This document shows positions 1 through 8,014 of a stretch of DNA of 24,462 nt, piece after piece. The stretch lies in the IMG/VR virus record IMGVR_UViG_3300028596_000065, positions 1-24,462 of that record. One strand, given 5' to 3'. Under the pieces are notes generated by a model that was given only the letters and a program-made list of their open reading frames with translations, was not told the DNA's origin and ran no database searches. The position numbers and the translations under genes were made by a program. The DNA is from a virus. Numbering within the stretch: the stretch's first letter is position 1; each line of letters opens with the position of its first letter.

Positions 1-278
<278 letters not shown>

Positions 279-288
279 CTGCTTGACC

Positions 289-306
289 GGGGCGGTTACC
301 CGCCCC
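289..306 (-). promoter_or_regulatory. Stem-loop between capsid stop and next start codon
   Basis: GGGGCGG, a 4-base loop, then CCGCCCC make a perfect 7-bp GC stem. It lies directly between a strong GGAGGAG sequence and the ATG at 278. There is no T-run, so a terminator is unlikely. If the stem is folded, the ribosome binding site and the ATG are about 10 nt apart, which would explain an otherwise over-long spacer. This is inference from the geometry. Confidence 0.5.
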
Positions 307-317
307 TCCTCCACTGG

Positions 318-1481
318 TTACGGGGCTGGGGCAAAAGCACCTTTGATGATTGCGGTCGGGCGGTAGTGAGTAACCGCCAAGCGTTCTTCGCAGAGAATGG
401 TCAGCATGTTTTTCACGAAGTTGTCGCGGTCCTGGTTGCTGATCTCGATGGTCGCGTCCATGCGGTCCCAGATCTGCGATGCCAAGTCAAAACCACCGAC
501 GGTGAAGGTGCCCTGCGCCTGAGCCTTGGTGGCCACAACCGGCAGCCCCCACATTACGCGCGCAGCGAATGCAGCCGGGCCGCCGAAGATGTAGCGGCCG
601 TCGGCATCCTTCAGCAGCGCGATGGCGTGCCAATCGCGAGGGTTGAGAATGATGCCCGAGGCTTCAAACTCAGATTCAGTAACCTGGAAGATTGCATGCG
701 CGATCTTGTCGGCGCGGGTGTCACCGGCGGCGTCGAGGTCAGTGTCGTAGGCAGTGGCCACCTTGTTCACGCCGATCAGGTTGTCACCGGTGCCGTCGCC
801 GTTGAGCAATTGCCCCTCTTCGACCAGATCCAGGCCAAACAGCAAGCGGCCGTTCACATAGGACTCCAGCATCGGTGCATCGTCCATGATCTGGCGAGAT
901 GCCTGAATCCAGTGGGCGATGGTTTTGACGTTGGCCGTTTCTTTGGTGAAGGTCAGCTGCGACTCTGGCTTCAGAGTACCTTCAGCCACCGGTGCGGCAC
1001 TGTTGGTGAAGACATTCTCGCGGACGTAGTCGATTGCATTGGAAACGGTCCGTCCCTGCGCCATGAGGTCGCGGATGGTCAGTCGGCGCAGGCCTGGCAT
1101 CAAGATGCCAGGATTCATTTGCGGCTGAACCAGTGCACCCGCCGAAGCAGCGCCAGAGCCCAATGCCTTGCTGAAGCTCTTCACATCCACCTTGCCGGTG
1201 GAAGAACCATTCCAGCCTTTCTTCAGGTCTTCAGCCGCTTGAGCAGCAAAAGACTTCTTGTTTTCCGGATTGTCGGGATTGCCGCCAGCAAGCTTCGACT
1301 CCAGGTCGAAAAGGCGGGTGCCGGCGGCTTTCAGCTCTTCCTGCACGGTAGTCAGGTCGGACTGCAGCTGTTTGCTGACAGCGCCGGTGTCCTGGATTTC
1401 TTTTTTCTGTGCGTCGAACAGCTCCTGCATGCGCGTTTGAGCGGTTTCGATCGCCTTCTGGATATTGGCCAGATCAGACAT
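318..1481 (-). CDS. HK97-family phage major capsid protein
   Basis: The 387-aa product is the shell subunit of the icosahedral head. Residues about 10-65 are charged and predicted coiled coil, as in the scaffold-like delta domain of HK97 gp5. A low-complexity linker with GGNPDNPENKK follows, then the capsid fold from about residue 110 (GALVQPQMNPGILMPGLRR, and later the GIILNPRDWHAI motif typical of the family). The delta domain is probably removed by the protease encoded just upstream; a Lys-Ser bond near residues 101-102 is at the position cleaved in HK97, but I infer this. The ATG at 1481 is preceded by AAAGGA at a good distance. It sits 11 bp after the protease stop in the order portal, protease, capsid that is standard for this morphogenesis class. 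Confidence 0.95.
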   Translation of the reverse strand: MSDLANIQKAIETAQTRMQELFDAQKKEIQDTGAVSKQLQSDLTTVQEELKAAGTRLFDLESKLAGGNPDNPENKKSFAAQAAEDLKKGWNGSSTGKVDVKSFSKALGSGAASAGALVQPQMNPGILMPGLRRLTIRDLMAQGRTVSNAIDYVRENVFTNSAAPVAEGTLKPESQLTFTKETANVKTIAHWIQASRQIMDDAPMLESYVNGRLLFGLDLVEEGQLLNGDGTGDNLIGVNKVATAYDTDLDAAGDTRADKIAHAIFQVTESEFEASGIILNPRDWHAIALLKDADGRYIFGGPAAFAARVMWGLPVVATKAQAQGTFTVGGFDLASQIWDRMDATIEISNQDRDNFVKNMLTILCEERLAVTHYRPTAIIKGAFAPAP

Positions 1482-1492
1482 GGTGTCGTCCT

Positions 1493-2158
1493 TTAGTTCA
1501 GGAGTTTGGGGAAGGTGTTGAGGCGCTCAATGAGCGCGGCGATGTCGTCGCCGCCTTCGGACTCACTCCGAACTGCGGACTTGATGCGGGCGATGAACGC
1601 CTGCGCTTCCGACTTGGAGACGCCGGCTACATCCCGCAGCCAATGCTCCGCATCACGAATGCTGGTGATGGTCTCCAGACTCTTCAGCGAATCCACAGTG
1701 GCCAGCTCGTTGGCAGGCTGAGTGCAGATGCTGATCTCGTTGAGACTGGCCATACTTTTGAATGACCGACCCGAGGCAATCAGGTCGAAGTCGTCCTTCC
1801 GCGCTGAGAAACCCACCGACATGCCCTGCACGGTCTGGTGCTCCATGGCGGCTCGTAGGTCTGCGGCGCCGGAATGCCCTTTGGTCAGCTCGCCCCGCAC
1901 ATGCAGGCCTTTACTGTCCTCGGCGATCTCCAGCCACTTGCCTACGGGGATCTCCCAGGTGCGATGGTTAAAGAACATGCCGACCTGGCGAGTTTGCGTT
2001 TCAAGCGCCTTCTTGTAGGCGCCCGGCAGGATGATGTCGCCGTCACCATCGACGACATTGAACACGCTGGCATAGCCCTCGAAGACGCCCTGGGTTCCGC
2101 TCGCGGCGAATTTGATCTCGGCCAGATCGAAGGCCAAGGTCTTTTTGATGCTTGGCAT
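1493..2158 (-). CDS. HK97-family prohead protease (peptidase U35/S78)
   Basis: The 221-aa product matches prohead proteases in length and motifs: the N-terminal FEGYASVFNVVDGDGDII segment, a catalytic-type His at about 65 in MFFNHRTWEIPVGKW, and the serine segment GMSVGFSARKD at about 112-122 (Ser114 or Ser118 as nucleophile). An acidic residue at about 141 (SLNEISICTQPANE) could complete the site. The enzyme is packed inside the procapsid, removes the capsid delta domains and digests itself to make room for DNA. The position between portal and capsid fits exactly. The start ATG at 2158 has GGAGGCAGCAA just upstream. Confidence 0.94.
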   Translation of the reverse strand: MPSIKKTLAFDLAEIKFAASGTQGVFEGYASVFNVVDGDGDIILPGAYKKALETQTRQVGMFFNHRTWEIPVGKWLEIAEDSKGLHVRGELTKGHSGAADLRAAMEHQTVQGMSVGFSARKDDFDLIASGRSFKSMASLNEISICTQPANELATVDSLKSLETITSIRDAEHWLRDVAGVSKSEAQAFIARIKSAVRSESEGGDDIAALIERLNTFPKLLN

Positions 2159-2176
2159 TTGCTGCCTCCAGAATGA

Positions 2177-3445
2177 TCAAGCCCCGCTTGATGCGGGGCT
2201 TGGTTGGCCGAGTTGAGTGATGGGTATGTTCTGCGACTGGCACGTGGCCACGTCGCCGCCGGGAAGCGGTGGCGCGTTGTCCAGACGACGAAGTTCGTTT
2301 CGTGTTCTCAGTCCCTTGTCGACCATTGCTCCCATGAACGCGGCGCGTGCAGCAGAGTCACCGCGCAACAAACCTTCGAGGTTGTGCTCGGCGTGGTACC
2401 TGCCTGCTTCAGCGGGCTTCACCAGCCAGCGGTGAATGGCCTGCTCCCACCAGTCGAGGTATGGCGCCAAGGTGTACTGAAGGAAACCCAAGTTCTGTTG
2501 CTCAATGCCCGAGCCCCAGCTGGTGCTTTTCTCAACGTCGCCCACCAAGTGCGGCGGCACACCGAAGAACCGGGCCAGCTCGCTTACCTGGAACTTGCGA
2601 GATGCCATGGTCTCGGCATCCTGGGGGCTCACACCTATGGACTGGGTGGTGAAACCCGCCTCGAGGATCCACAAGCGCTTGCGGACGGGGCCGCCGGCGA
2701 TCTCCTTGAAGTTCTCCTCAATCTGCCCCCGCTGCTCCTTGCTGAGCACCTTGTCACCGGTCATGAGAATCTGCGGCGACTTGGCTCCGTTGCCGTAGAA
2801 GTCGCGCTGCTGGTCCTCCATCGCCACTGCTACGCCCGCAGTCTTGGCCGAGAAGGCGATCGGCGACAGGCCGACCAGGCCGTTGAACCCGAACCCCTTC
2901 AGATGGAAGATTTCACTCTGCTTGAAATTGGCGTACTCCGTGTCGCGCCGGTACCGGTAAACGATCTTCCCGCCTTCTAGCCGCGGGTCCATGTTGACCG
3001 ACATCAGCGGGATCAGGCTGACCACGTCGCCAGCACCGTTGCGCTCGATCAAGGCGTAGGCGTTGCCGTAGAAACACAGCTGCATCGTCATCGCCGTGCG
3101 GAACTCAACGGCGGTCATGAATCGGTTAGGGCTGTAACGCAGCAGTCGAGCCAGCGGGTTGTCGAGGCCGACCTTCTGACGATCGCCGTCCTTCGTCTCG
3201 AACACGTCGAGCGGCAGGGTTGCAGTAACAGCAGAGATCAGCCGCACGCAAGCGAACACGGTCGAGATCTGCAGCGCTCGCTCGTCGGTGATCACCGAGT
3301 CACCCACGGTGCCTGTCGCAGAAACGGGACCGCCCTGCGAGCCCTTTTCCGGGGTTGCCAGCCGGCCGCCGACGAAGAAGCTGGCCAGGCGCGCCCAAAA
3401 TGGGCTCCGGGTGCGCAAGTCAATGCTGTAGTCGGTATCGGCCAT
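2177..3445 (-). CDS. HK97-family phage portal protein
   Basis: The 422-aa product is the dodecameric ring at the capsid vertex through which DNA enters and leaves and on which the head-tail connector is built. Family features seen are the N-terminal ALQISTVFACVRLISAVTATLPL segment, the FYGNAYALIERNGAGDVVSLIPL segment at about 127-150, and SELARFFGVPPHLVGDVEKST at about 290-310, followed by a Pro-rich C terminus. Its ATG shares one base with the terL stop (TAATG), so translation is probably coupled. The order terL, portal, protease, capsid is the usual HK97 arrangement. Confidence 0.95.
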   Translation of the reverse strand: MADTDYSIDLRTRSPFWARLASFFVGGRLATPEKGSQGGPVSATGTVGDSVITDERALQISTVFACVRLISAVTATLPLDVFETKDGDRQKVGLDNPLARLLRYSPNRFMTAVEFRTAMTMQLCFYGNAYALIERNGAGDVVSLIPLMSVNMDPRLEGGKIVYRYRRDTEYANFKQSEIFHLKGFGFNGLVGLSPIAFSAKTAGVAVAMEDQQRDFYGNGAKSPQILMTGDKVLSKEQRGQIEENFKEIAGGPVRKRLWILEAGFTTQSIGVSPQDAETMASRKFQVSELARFFGVPPHLVGDVEKSTSWGSGIEQQNLGFLQYTLAPYLDWWEQAIHRWLVKPAEAGRYHAEHNLEGLLRGDSAARAAFMGAMVDKGLRTRNELRRLDNAPPLPGGDVATCQSQNIPITQLGQPSPASSGA

Positions 3446-5139
3446 TACATGCTCAATGGTTGTGATAAAAAGTCGAGAAAGTCGCCCGCGTCCGAAGCTG
3501 CAGGGTTCAATGCCATAAGGGTGGCTGCGTCGAAGGTCGCCATCAGTGGGTCGATCTTGGCCGTGCCACTGACCTGTTTGTTGATGGCAATGGCGTTACC
3601 CACCTGTACCGTCCGGGCGTTGCCGACGCACCAAGCCATCAGCCTGGTGCCGCAATGTATGAGCTCGCCGCCGGCCACCTTACGCTCAGTAGTCTTGATC
3701 GCTCCGTTCAGCCTCCAACCTTGGGAAACCGAAGCAATCCGCCCCATCGCGATGCCGCGCTCTTCCGTGGTTAGCTCGTCGACGATGTCGCCGATGCCGG
3801 CGGCATCGACGCCGATAGCCTGCTCTTCCGGCAGCAGCCCGGCGTCTCGAACCCTGCAGATGATGTCGGCAACATCCCGAACGTCATCTCCTGGCAGCTC
3901 TACGATGGTCAGGTCACCATCTGCTGAAAATCCTTCCAACAGGCTGACGATGTCTTTCCGGCGCTCGAGTGCGATTTTGTGTGCCCAGGCGTGCGCCCAG
4001 TGCAGCCACTTGCGGGTGCCGCGCTCACGACCGATCAAGCTGAGCCCAAGCAAGTCATCCAGCCCGCCACCGTCGATGCCAGCAACAACGACTTCGCTTC
4101 GCCGGAGCAACTCGTCGAGGTTGAGTCCAGTGTCGCCCTGGGCTTCCCAGTGGTCCGCCCCCGCCCAGCGATTTGCTCGCAGGTTCATGCCGATCTGAAT
4201 GTTCAGATGCTTCGCAACGAACTTGCGCAACGTTCCTTCGTCGTTGCGAAGCGACTTTGCCAGATTGTCTTCCAGCCACTCCCGGCTCACCGAACGCCCT
4301 AAATTGGGGTTGGTGATGTAGAAATTCTCCGGCTTCAGGTAGGCCTTGCTGTCCACCAGCGTCTGGGGAAACTCATAGAGCACACCCAGCGACTTGCGAT
4401 CTTCAACCACGCCATCACGAACATCGCGGTAGTAGCTCAGTTTTTCCTCAAAGACACCTGCGGGTGGTTCGTCGCTCTGGGTCGACAGCAAGATAACGAA
4501 ACCTTCATCACGCGATATCTGCCCGCCGGTGGCCTCCATGAGCATGGCATCGGCGTTCGCACGCTTGCCGAAGACCCAAAGCTCATCGATCAGGATCTTG
4601 CCAGACTTTTTGCCAGATACCGTGTCGGTGTCGGCGGCCACCACCTTCAACGCTCCGCCGTTCACCCGGTGGGTGATGGTGCGGATATGGTCTTGGACAT
4701 GCAGCAGCGCGCTGAGCTCCGGATCTGCCCGCACCATGGCGGCGGCAGGTTTGTAGCTGTTTGCCGCAACCTCAATGGTCGGCGCGATGATCAGCAGCTC
4801 TTCGTCATGCCGCCAGTTCAGGATCAGCGCCGTCAGCATGATGCCGGCGGCAATCGTCGATTTCGTGTTCTTCTTGCTGATCAGGAGGAAGAACTCACGG
4901 ATAAGTTGCTTCCCGTGCTCGGCATCGTAGGCGCCGAAGATGGCCGCGACAAACTCGAACACCCATTCATCGCAGCACTCGCCAAAGGTTGGCTGCCCTG
5001 GAAGATCGACGACCTTCAGCGCCTTGAATACCTCAAGTGCGGCCTCGGCCTCATCGGGAAACAGCGGCCTGAAGGGAATCAGCGATTGACCGGAGACGAT
5101 CCGCGCCTCCCAATCCGGGCAGGCTGTAGTCCACTCCAT
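3445..5139 (-). CDS. terL: Terminase large subunit (HK97-type TerL)
   Basis: The 564-aa packaging motor has an N-terminal ATPase and a C-terminal nuclease. The Walker A-type segment is ISKKNTKST at about 88-95, a variant P-loop seen in HK97-like terminases, and Walker B is KILIDELWVFG with Asp185-Glu186. The RNase H-like nuclease is marked by acidic residues Asp356 (VVAGIDGGG), Asp445 (GVDAAGIGDIV) and Asp530/Asp537 near the C terminus. It cuts concatemers and pumps DNA through the portal. The start ATG at 5139 lies 3 bp after the terS stop, with AAGGGG as ribosome site inside the end of terS. All the catalytic positions appear intact. Confidence 0.95.
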   Translation of the reverse strand: MEWTTACPDWEARIVSGQSLIPFRPLFPDEAEAALEVFKALKVVDLPGQPTFGECCDEWVFEFVAAIFGAYDAEHGKQLIREFFLLISKKNTKSTIAAGIMLTALILNWRHDEELLIIAPTIEVAANSYKPAAAMVRADPELSALLHVQDHIRTITHRVNGGALKVVAADTDTVSGKKSGKILIDELWVFGKRANADAMLMEATGGQISRDEGFVILLSTQSDEPPAGVFEEKLSYYRDVRDGVVEDRKSLGVLYEFPQTLVDSKAYLKPENFYITNPNLGRSVSREWLEDNLAKSLRNDEGTLRKFVAKHLNIQIGMNLRANRWAGADHWEAQGDTGLNLDELLRRSEVVVAGIDGGGLDDLLGLSLIGRERGTRKWLHWAHAWAHKIALERRKDIVSLLEGFSADGDLTIVELPGDDVRDVADIICRVRDAGLLPEEQAIGVDAAGIGDIVDELTTEERGIAMGRIASVSQGWRLNGAIKTTERKVAGGELIHCGTRLMAWCVGNARTVQVGNAIAINKQVSGTAKIDPLMATFDAATLMALNPAASDAGDFLDFLSQPLSM

Positions 5140-5142
5140 GAA

Positions 5143-5625
5143 TCACCCCTTGTTGTTGACCACCAACTTCGGCGGTGGACGAGAGCCAAAGCGGCCCTTG
5201 TTGACCTCACCAGCAGCAACGACCTTCTGCTCTTTCTTGCCCTGGTCGGCGACCTTGCCGTGGATGTAGGGCATCAGGGCCTTGGCAGCGTCAACTCGAA
5301 GCCTGGGCTCGGCGGCCTGCTCATTCATAACTGCCACCAGGAAGTCGCGGGGGTCATCGAACTCGGCGAACAGCAGGCCGTCTTCAGCCGTCTCTTCCTC
5401 CGGCGGCGAGTTAACTTTTCCCGCAGCTTTAACTTCAGCTGGAGTGGCGCTCTTCGCTCGGGTCTTGCGAGCCAGATAGGTGATGACATCAGGGTCTTTC
5501 GCTAGCTTGGAGCCCGCCTGCGACGCGGTTTTCTCGGAATAGCCAGCGGCAACAGCCGCATCTCTTTTTGAGGCGCCCGACTGCAAAGCGTCAGCAAACC
5601 GGCGCTTTTTGTCGGTTAAAGCCAT
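5143..5625 (-). CDS. terS: Terminase small subunit (TerS)
   Basis: The 160-aa product has an N-terminal helix-turn-helix (KRRFADALQSGASKRDAAVA, then AGYSEKTASQAGSKLAKDPDV) of the Terminase_2 type, which is the DNA-recognition domain of small terminases. A linker rich in Pro/Glu and a helical oligomerisation region (about 90-125) follow, then a basic, Pro-rich C terminus that would contact TerL. It recognises the packaging site and loads TerL. It precedes terL by 3 bp. The packaging site itself is probably in the 146-bp gap upstream, between this gene and the HNH nuclease gene. Confidence 0.9.
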   Translation of the reverse strand: MALTDKKRRFADALQSGASKRDAAVAAGYSEKTASQAGSKLAKDPDVITYLARKTRAKSATPAEVKAAGKVNSPPEEETAEDGLLFAEFDDPRDFLVAVMNEQAAEPRLRVDAAKALMPYIHGKVADQGKKEQKVVAAGEVNKGRFGSRPPPKLVVNNKG

Positions 5626-5771
5626 GTTTAACTTTTCCGTGAAAGGGGAAAAAAACTACGAATGGGAGGGGACGAGGTTTCCGAGCGCGGAAGATCTGGA
5701 ACTTTCGACCCTCCCCTCCCTTTGAAGCACGCCAAAGCCCCCGCCCGCACCATTTCGGTGCGACGCCTCGA
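5626..5771. other. Non-coding gap between HNH gene and terS: candidate cos/TerS-binding region
   Basis: In HNH-associated cos phages such as HK97 the cohesive-end site lies next to the HNH gene and terS. This gap holds a 9-bp inverted repeat, GGGAGGGGA at 5664-5672 and TCCCCTCCC at 5712-5720, and a second hairpin, CGCACC/GGTGCG with a 5-base loop, at 5746-5762. The poly-A/T tract at 5651-5656 is DNA that bends easily. The cut positions cannot be read from sequence, so the cos call is inference from context. Confidence 0.45.
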
Positions 5772-6107
5772 TCAGCCCCGAGGGATCTCGTTCGAGGTCT
5801 TGGAAGCGTGGCAGCCTGTCTTGATGCGCTGGCCATCGATCACCTCGAAGTGAACACAGAGCACCTGGCAGTTCTCTTCCACGTCTTCACCACCCATGAA
5901 GAGCGGGACCTTGTGGTCCAGCTCGAAACCGCTCGGGTAGTCGACCACTCGCCCGCACACTGCACAGGTCGGATCGCGCAGCCATACCGATAGCCGCCGT
6001 GCCTGTAAGCGACGACCAGTGATGCGCCTGTCCGCAACGATCTGCACTTTGGCGATTCGGCTGTCTGCCATCTTGAGCGGTGACTTGATCGTCTTGAGCC
6101 TGGCCAT
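5772..6107 (-). CDS. HNH endonuclease, terminase-associated
   Basis: The 111-aa product has a clear HNH site: Cys48-x2-Cys51 (CAVCG), the catalytic LDHKVPLFMGG with Asp64-His65, Asn79 in EENCQVLC, and a closing Cys99-His100 (GCHASKT) that with the first pair holds a structural zinc. The basic N terminus should bind DNA. In HK97-like phages a neighbouring HNH protein works with TerL and TerS in cos cleavage, so a packaging role is more likely than homing. The ATG overlaps the holin stop by one base (TGATG), so the two are translationally coupled. Confidence 0.9.
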   Translation of the reverse strand: MARLKTIKSPLKMADSRIAKVQIVADRRITGRRLQARRLSVWLRDPTCAVCGRVVDYPSGFELDHKVPLFMGGEDVEENCQVLCVHFEVIDGQRIKTGCHASKTSNEIPRG

Positions 6108-6436
6108 CAGCTGGACCGTCGCGGCAGCTTGAACTCGGCGAACCGGTCAGCCAGGTCGGCGATCTTCTTCACGCCCAGAAAGCCGATGAACACGCCAGCT
6201 GCGGTGGCGAAGTTCTGGGGTAGACCGAAGTACTCAAGCAGCGGTATCAGGCCAATGGTGATCAGGGTGCAGAGCGATGCTTCAAGCAGCGCCTGCCGTC
6301 GCGTACCGCCGCCGTAGATGATCCGTAGTGCGCCGACAACAAACGACAGCGCACCGGCATAGATAGTTGGGGCGTGCTGGCTCAGCCAGGCGAGCACAAG
6401 CAGCCAGGTGTCTGGTTTGTCGGGCATGTTTGGCAT
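6107..6436 (-). CDS. Lambda-S-type holin, possible dual start
   Basis: The 109-aa inner-membrane protein resembles lambda S: three hydrophobic segments at about 22-42, 50-70 and 77-95 (AAGVFIGFLGVKKIADL is close to the last S helix) and a basic C terminus (KLPRRSS). It would oligomerise to form the lesion that starts lysis. It begins MPNMPDKPD, so there is an in-frame second ATG three codons in, much as in lambda S (MKMPEKHD), where the two starts make antiholin and holin. Here the extra residues carry no charge, so the longer form may not inhibit in the same way. The ribosome site GGGAGG lies in a hairpin (6445-6458). No endolysin gene is next to it in the window. Confidence 0.85.
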   Translation of the reverse strand: MPNMPDKPDTWLLVLAWLSQHAPTIYAGALSFVVGALRIIYGGGTRRQALLEASLCTLITIGLIPLLEYFGLPQNFATAAGVFIGFLGVKKIADLADRFAEFKLPRRSS

Positions 6437-6444
6437 CTCTATTC

Positions 6445-6458
6445 CTCCCGAACGGGAG
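6445..6458 (-). promoter_or_regulatory. Hairpin covering the holin ribosome binding site
   Basis: CTCCCG-AA-CGGGAG on the plus strand gives CUCCC-GUUC-GGGAG in the transcript, and its 3' arm contains most of the GGGAGG ribosome site 7 nt before the first holin ATG. Folding would hide the site. Lambda S has a stem-loop (sdi) at the equivalent place that sets the ratio of its two starts; equivalence here is inferred. Confidence 0.5.
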
Positions 6459-6543
6459 CTGGAATTAGTAAAGGTGACGGCAAGGCATGAGGCTACGACT
6501 TGAGCTAGCGTTACATTGGCCTACCAACTCGGAGAAGTAGCAA

Positions 6544-6822
6544 ATGAACAAGGCAAACAGCGCCCTAATGGCAGCTTGCTTGTTAGCAGCTTTTTTTGCG
6601 CAGGCAACCGAAACGAATGTCAAAAGTGCCGACATAGACATTGGTGTCAATACTGAAGTCAGAACTCCTGAACCGAAGCCTTCCGTAGATAATTCTGGCG
6701 AAGTCGGGGCCGCAGTTGACCGAGCGATGAACGCAGGCCCCATCATTAACCAACCAGTAATCCCAGCGCATAGCTTGCCAGGAAGCGGCGCCATTGATGG
6801 CCAGAAGCCTCAGAACGACTGA
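6544..6822 (+). CDS. Small exported protein, moron candidate
   Basis: The 92-aa product starts with a classical Sec signal peptide: MNKANSALMAACLLAAFFAQ with an AQA-TE cleavage site after residue 21. The mature 71 residues are acidic, lack Cys, contain EPKPSVDNSGEVG and are probably poorly structured, in the periplasm or outside. The ribosome site is GGAG 8 nt before ATG. It lies on the strand opposite to all its neighbours, between the Q-like gene and the holin, and ends before a two-way terminator, so it is a self-contained unit that could be read in the lysogen. An overlapping minus-strand frame (6465-6794) lacks such signals. I do not recognise a family; function unknown. Confidence 0.7.
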   Translation: MNKANSALMAACLLAAFFAQATETNVKSADIDIGVNTEVRTPEPKPSVDNSGEVGAAVDRAMNAGPIINQPVIPAHSLPGSGAIDGQKPQND

Positions 6823-6879
6823 ACATTGAGTTCAGCGCGAACTAACAATCCAGCACGATAGCAAAGCTCAGAAACGAGA

Positions 6880-6903
6880 AAGCCCGACACAATGGCCGGG
6901 CTT
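6880..6903. terminator. Bidirectional hairpin terminator (tR'-like on the minus strand)
   Basis: AAGCCCG (6880-6886), a 10-base loop and CGGGCTT (6897-6903) form a 7-bp stem. On the plus strand it follows the exported-protein gene; on the minus strand it is followed by TTTCTCGTTTC and lies a few tens of bases after the probable late promoter, as tR' lies after PR' in lambda. Confidence 0.65.
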
Positions 6904-6945
6904 CTTGGGTCACTCCTCAACACGCGCAGGAATGACAGGATGGCG

Positions 6946-6976
6946 ATAATTTCTCTCACTCTCTCGCTGATGTCAA
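6946..6976 (-). promoter_or_regulatory. Candidate late promoter (PR'-like)
   Basis: On the minus strand a perfect TTGACA (6976-6971) is followed 19 nt later by AATTAT (6951-6946), directly after the stop of the Q-like gene and before the hairpin at 6903-6880. Spacing is 1-2 nt longer than ideal and the -10 is weak, as expected for a promoter whose output is set by antitermination. The only other minus-strand start sites are far upstream. Confidence 0.4.
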
Positions 6977-6983
6977 CAGGCAA

Positions 6984-7670
6984 TTACGCCGCGTCTTTGA
7001 TCAGCAGACCTTCCGCCTCCAGGATCACCCTGACTTCAGTCAGTGCGTCGCAGATCATTCCGTCCAGCTTCTCCTTGACACCTGCCCTCCAGCGATAACG
7101 CGTTGGCTCCGACGTGGCTTCCAGATCCCAAGTGTTCATGTCGTAGAAGCTGTCAGGGAGGATGATTAGATCTTCTGCCAAGGCCTCTGCCTTCTTTCGC
7201 TCGGCCTGCCCGGCAGCCAGAGCAGCATTAACCAGGTTGTCACGGCGCCAATCTGATGCATCCAGCGGAATGTCTACCGACACCGAGCGCGGGCCCTTCC
7301 GGCGAGCCCCTTTCAGTTTCGGGATAGCCCAGGTCGTTACCGCCTTGTAGATAAACAGCTGTGGCGCCGGGCTGGCAATCAGCGGGACCACAGCAGAGAT
7401 ACCCTGCAGCTTCTTGGCCTTGTTGGTGGCGTACTTGGCATTCAATGCGCTCCAGTGCCGCGGGATCAGCAGGTGATGCAGGCGCGCCGACAGCCAGTAA
7501 TCTACCTGGGTGCGGTCAAGCCCATGCGACTGGCCACCCAGAGAGGCGAGGCACCCGCCCTCCTCCTCTGCCGACTTGTACAACTTCTGCCACGCCTGCC
7601 CCTTCGCCGCACCCTTCTCACCTGCTGCCAGTGCTGCAACTACCGCCCCCGATACGCTGCTATAGATCAT
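6984..7670 (-). CDS. Conserved-type phage protein in the position of late antiterminator Q
   Basis: The 228-aa product is last in the early-right operon, directly before a PR'/tR'-like arrangement and the lysis/packaging genes, exactly where lambda has Q. Its sequence is mostly helical and basic, with SHGLDRTQVDYWLSARLHHL and HWSALNAKYATNKAKKLQGI around residues 50-95; the second stretch could be a DNA-binding helical unit. A region rich in Ala/Glu/Lys (about 150-165) may be coiled coil. I do not recognise a named domain with confidence, so the late-regulator role comes from position. The ATG lies 10 bp after the stop of the zinc-ribbon gene. Confidence 0.6.
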   Translation of the reverse strand: MIYSSVSGAVVAALAAGEKGAAKGQAWQKLYKSAEEEGGCLASLGGQSHGLDRTQVDYWLSARLHHLLIPRHWSALNAKYATNKAKKLQGISAVVPLIASPAPQLFIYKAVTTWAIPKLKGARRKGPRSVSVDIPLDASDWRRDNLVNAALAAGQAERKKAEALAEDLIILPDSFYDMNTWDLEATSEPTRYRWRAGVKEKLDGMICDALTEVRVILEAEGLLIKDAA

Positions 7671-7680
7671 GTCCTTCCCC

Positions 7681-7998
7681 TCAATCCCCGGTGTAGTTAT
7701 TGCCCCCGGCGCCCAGCCGGTTGCCTTCCTGATACAGCGCCTCCGGCCCAGTGGCCCGAGGGTGCTTCAATTCGTTGATGTGTCGCTGTGCGGCCTGCAG
7801 CCTCATGCTGAGCTGGGTCACCAGCTCATCCAGGGCTAGGGCCTCACCAGTTGCGGCCGCTACCCAGCCTGAGGCGTTGCACTGGACGCAGGCCAAGTCG
7901 TGAAACACGCCCCTGATCACCGCTTTGCCACGGCAGGCCGGGCACTCAACCAGATCGATTGCCTCCTTGCGGAAGGCCGGTCCGTGGCTCTTTTTCAT
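7681..7998 (-). CDS. Small zinc-ribbon phage protein
   Basis: The 105-aa product begins MKKSHGPAFRKEAIDLVECP and has two Cys pairs, Cys19-x2-Cys22 (CPACRGKAV) and Cys37-x2-Cys40 (CVQCNASGW), a zinc ribbon like those in DnaJ-like or nucleic-acid-binding proteins. A helical segment follows (about 52-78, EALALDELVTQLSMRLQAAQ), then a polar C terminus. The frame stays open upstream to 8163, inside the recombinase gene, but the ATG at 7998 comes 16 bp after the recombinase stop and has AAAGG and GAGGA nearby, so I take it as the start. Early-right operon, next to the Q-like gene; perhaps a regulator, function unknown. Confidence 0.75.
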   Translation of the reverse strand: MKKSHGPAFRKEAIDLVECPACRGKAVIRGVFHDLACVQCNASGWVAAATGEALALDELVTQLSMRLQAAQRHINELKHPRATGPEALYQEGNRLGAGGNNYTGD

Positions 7999-8014
7999 GC
8001 CTTTGAATCCTCGC

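Noticed and set aside
2204-2980. 258-aa plus-strand ORF
   Set aside because: Antisense to the portal gene; the portal frame has clear family motifs.
6465-6794. 109-aa minus-strand ORF opposite the exported-protein gene
   Set aside because: No ribosome site and no recognisable features; the plus-strand frame has a good site and a signal peptide.
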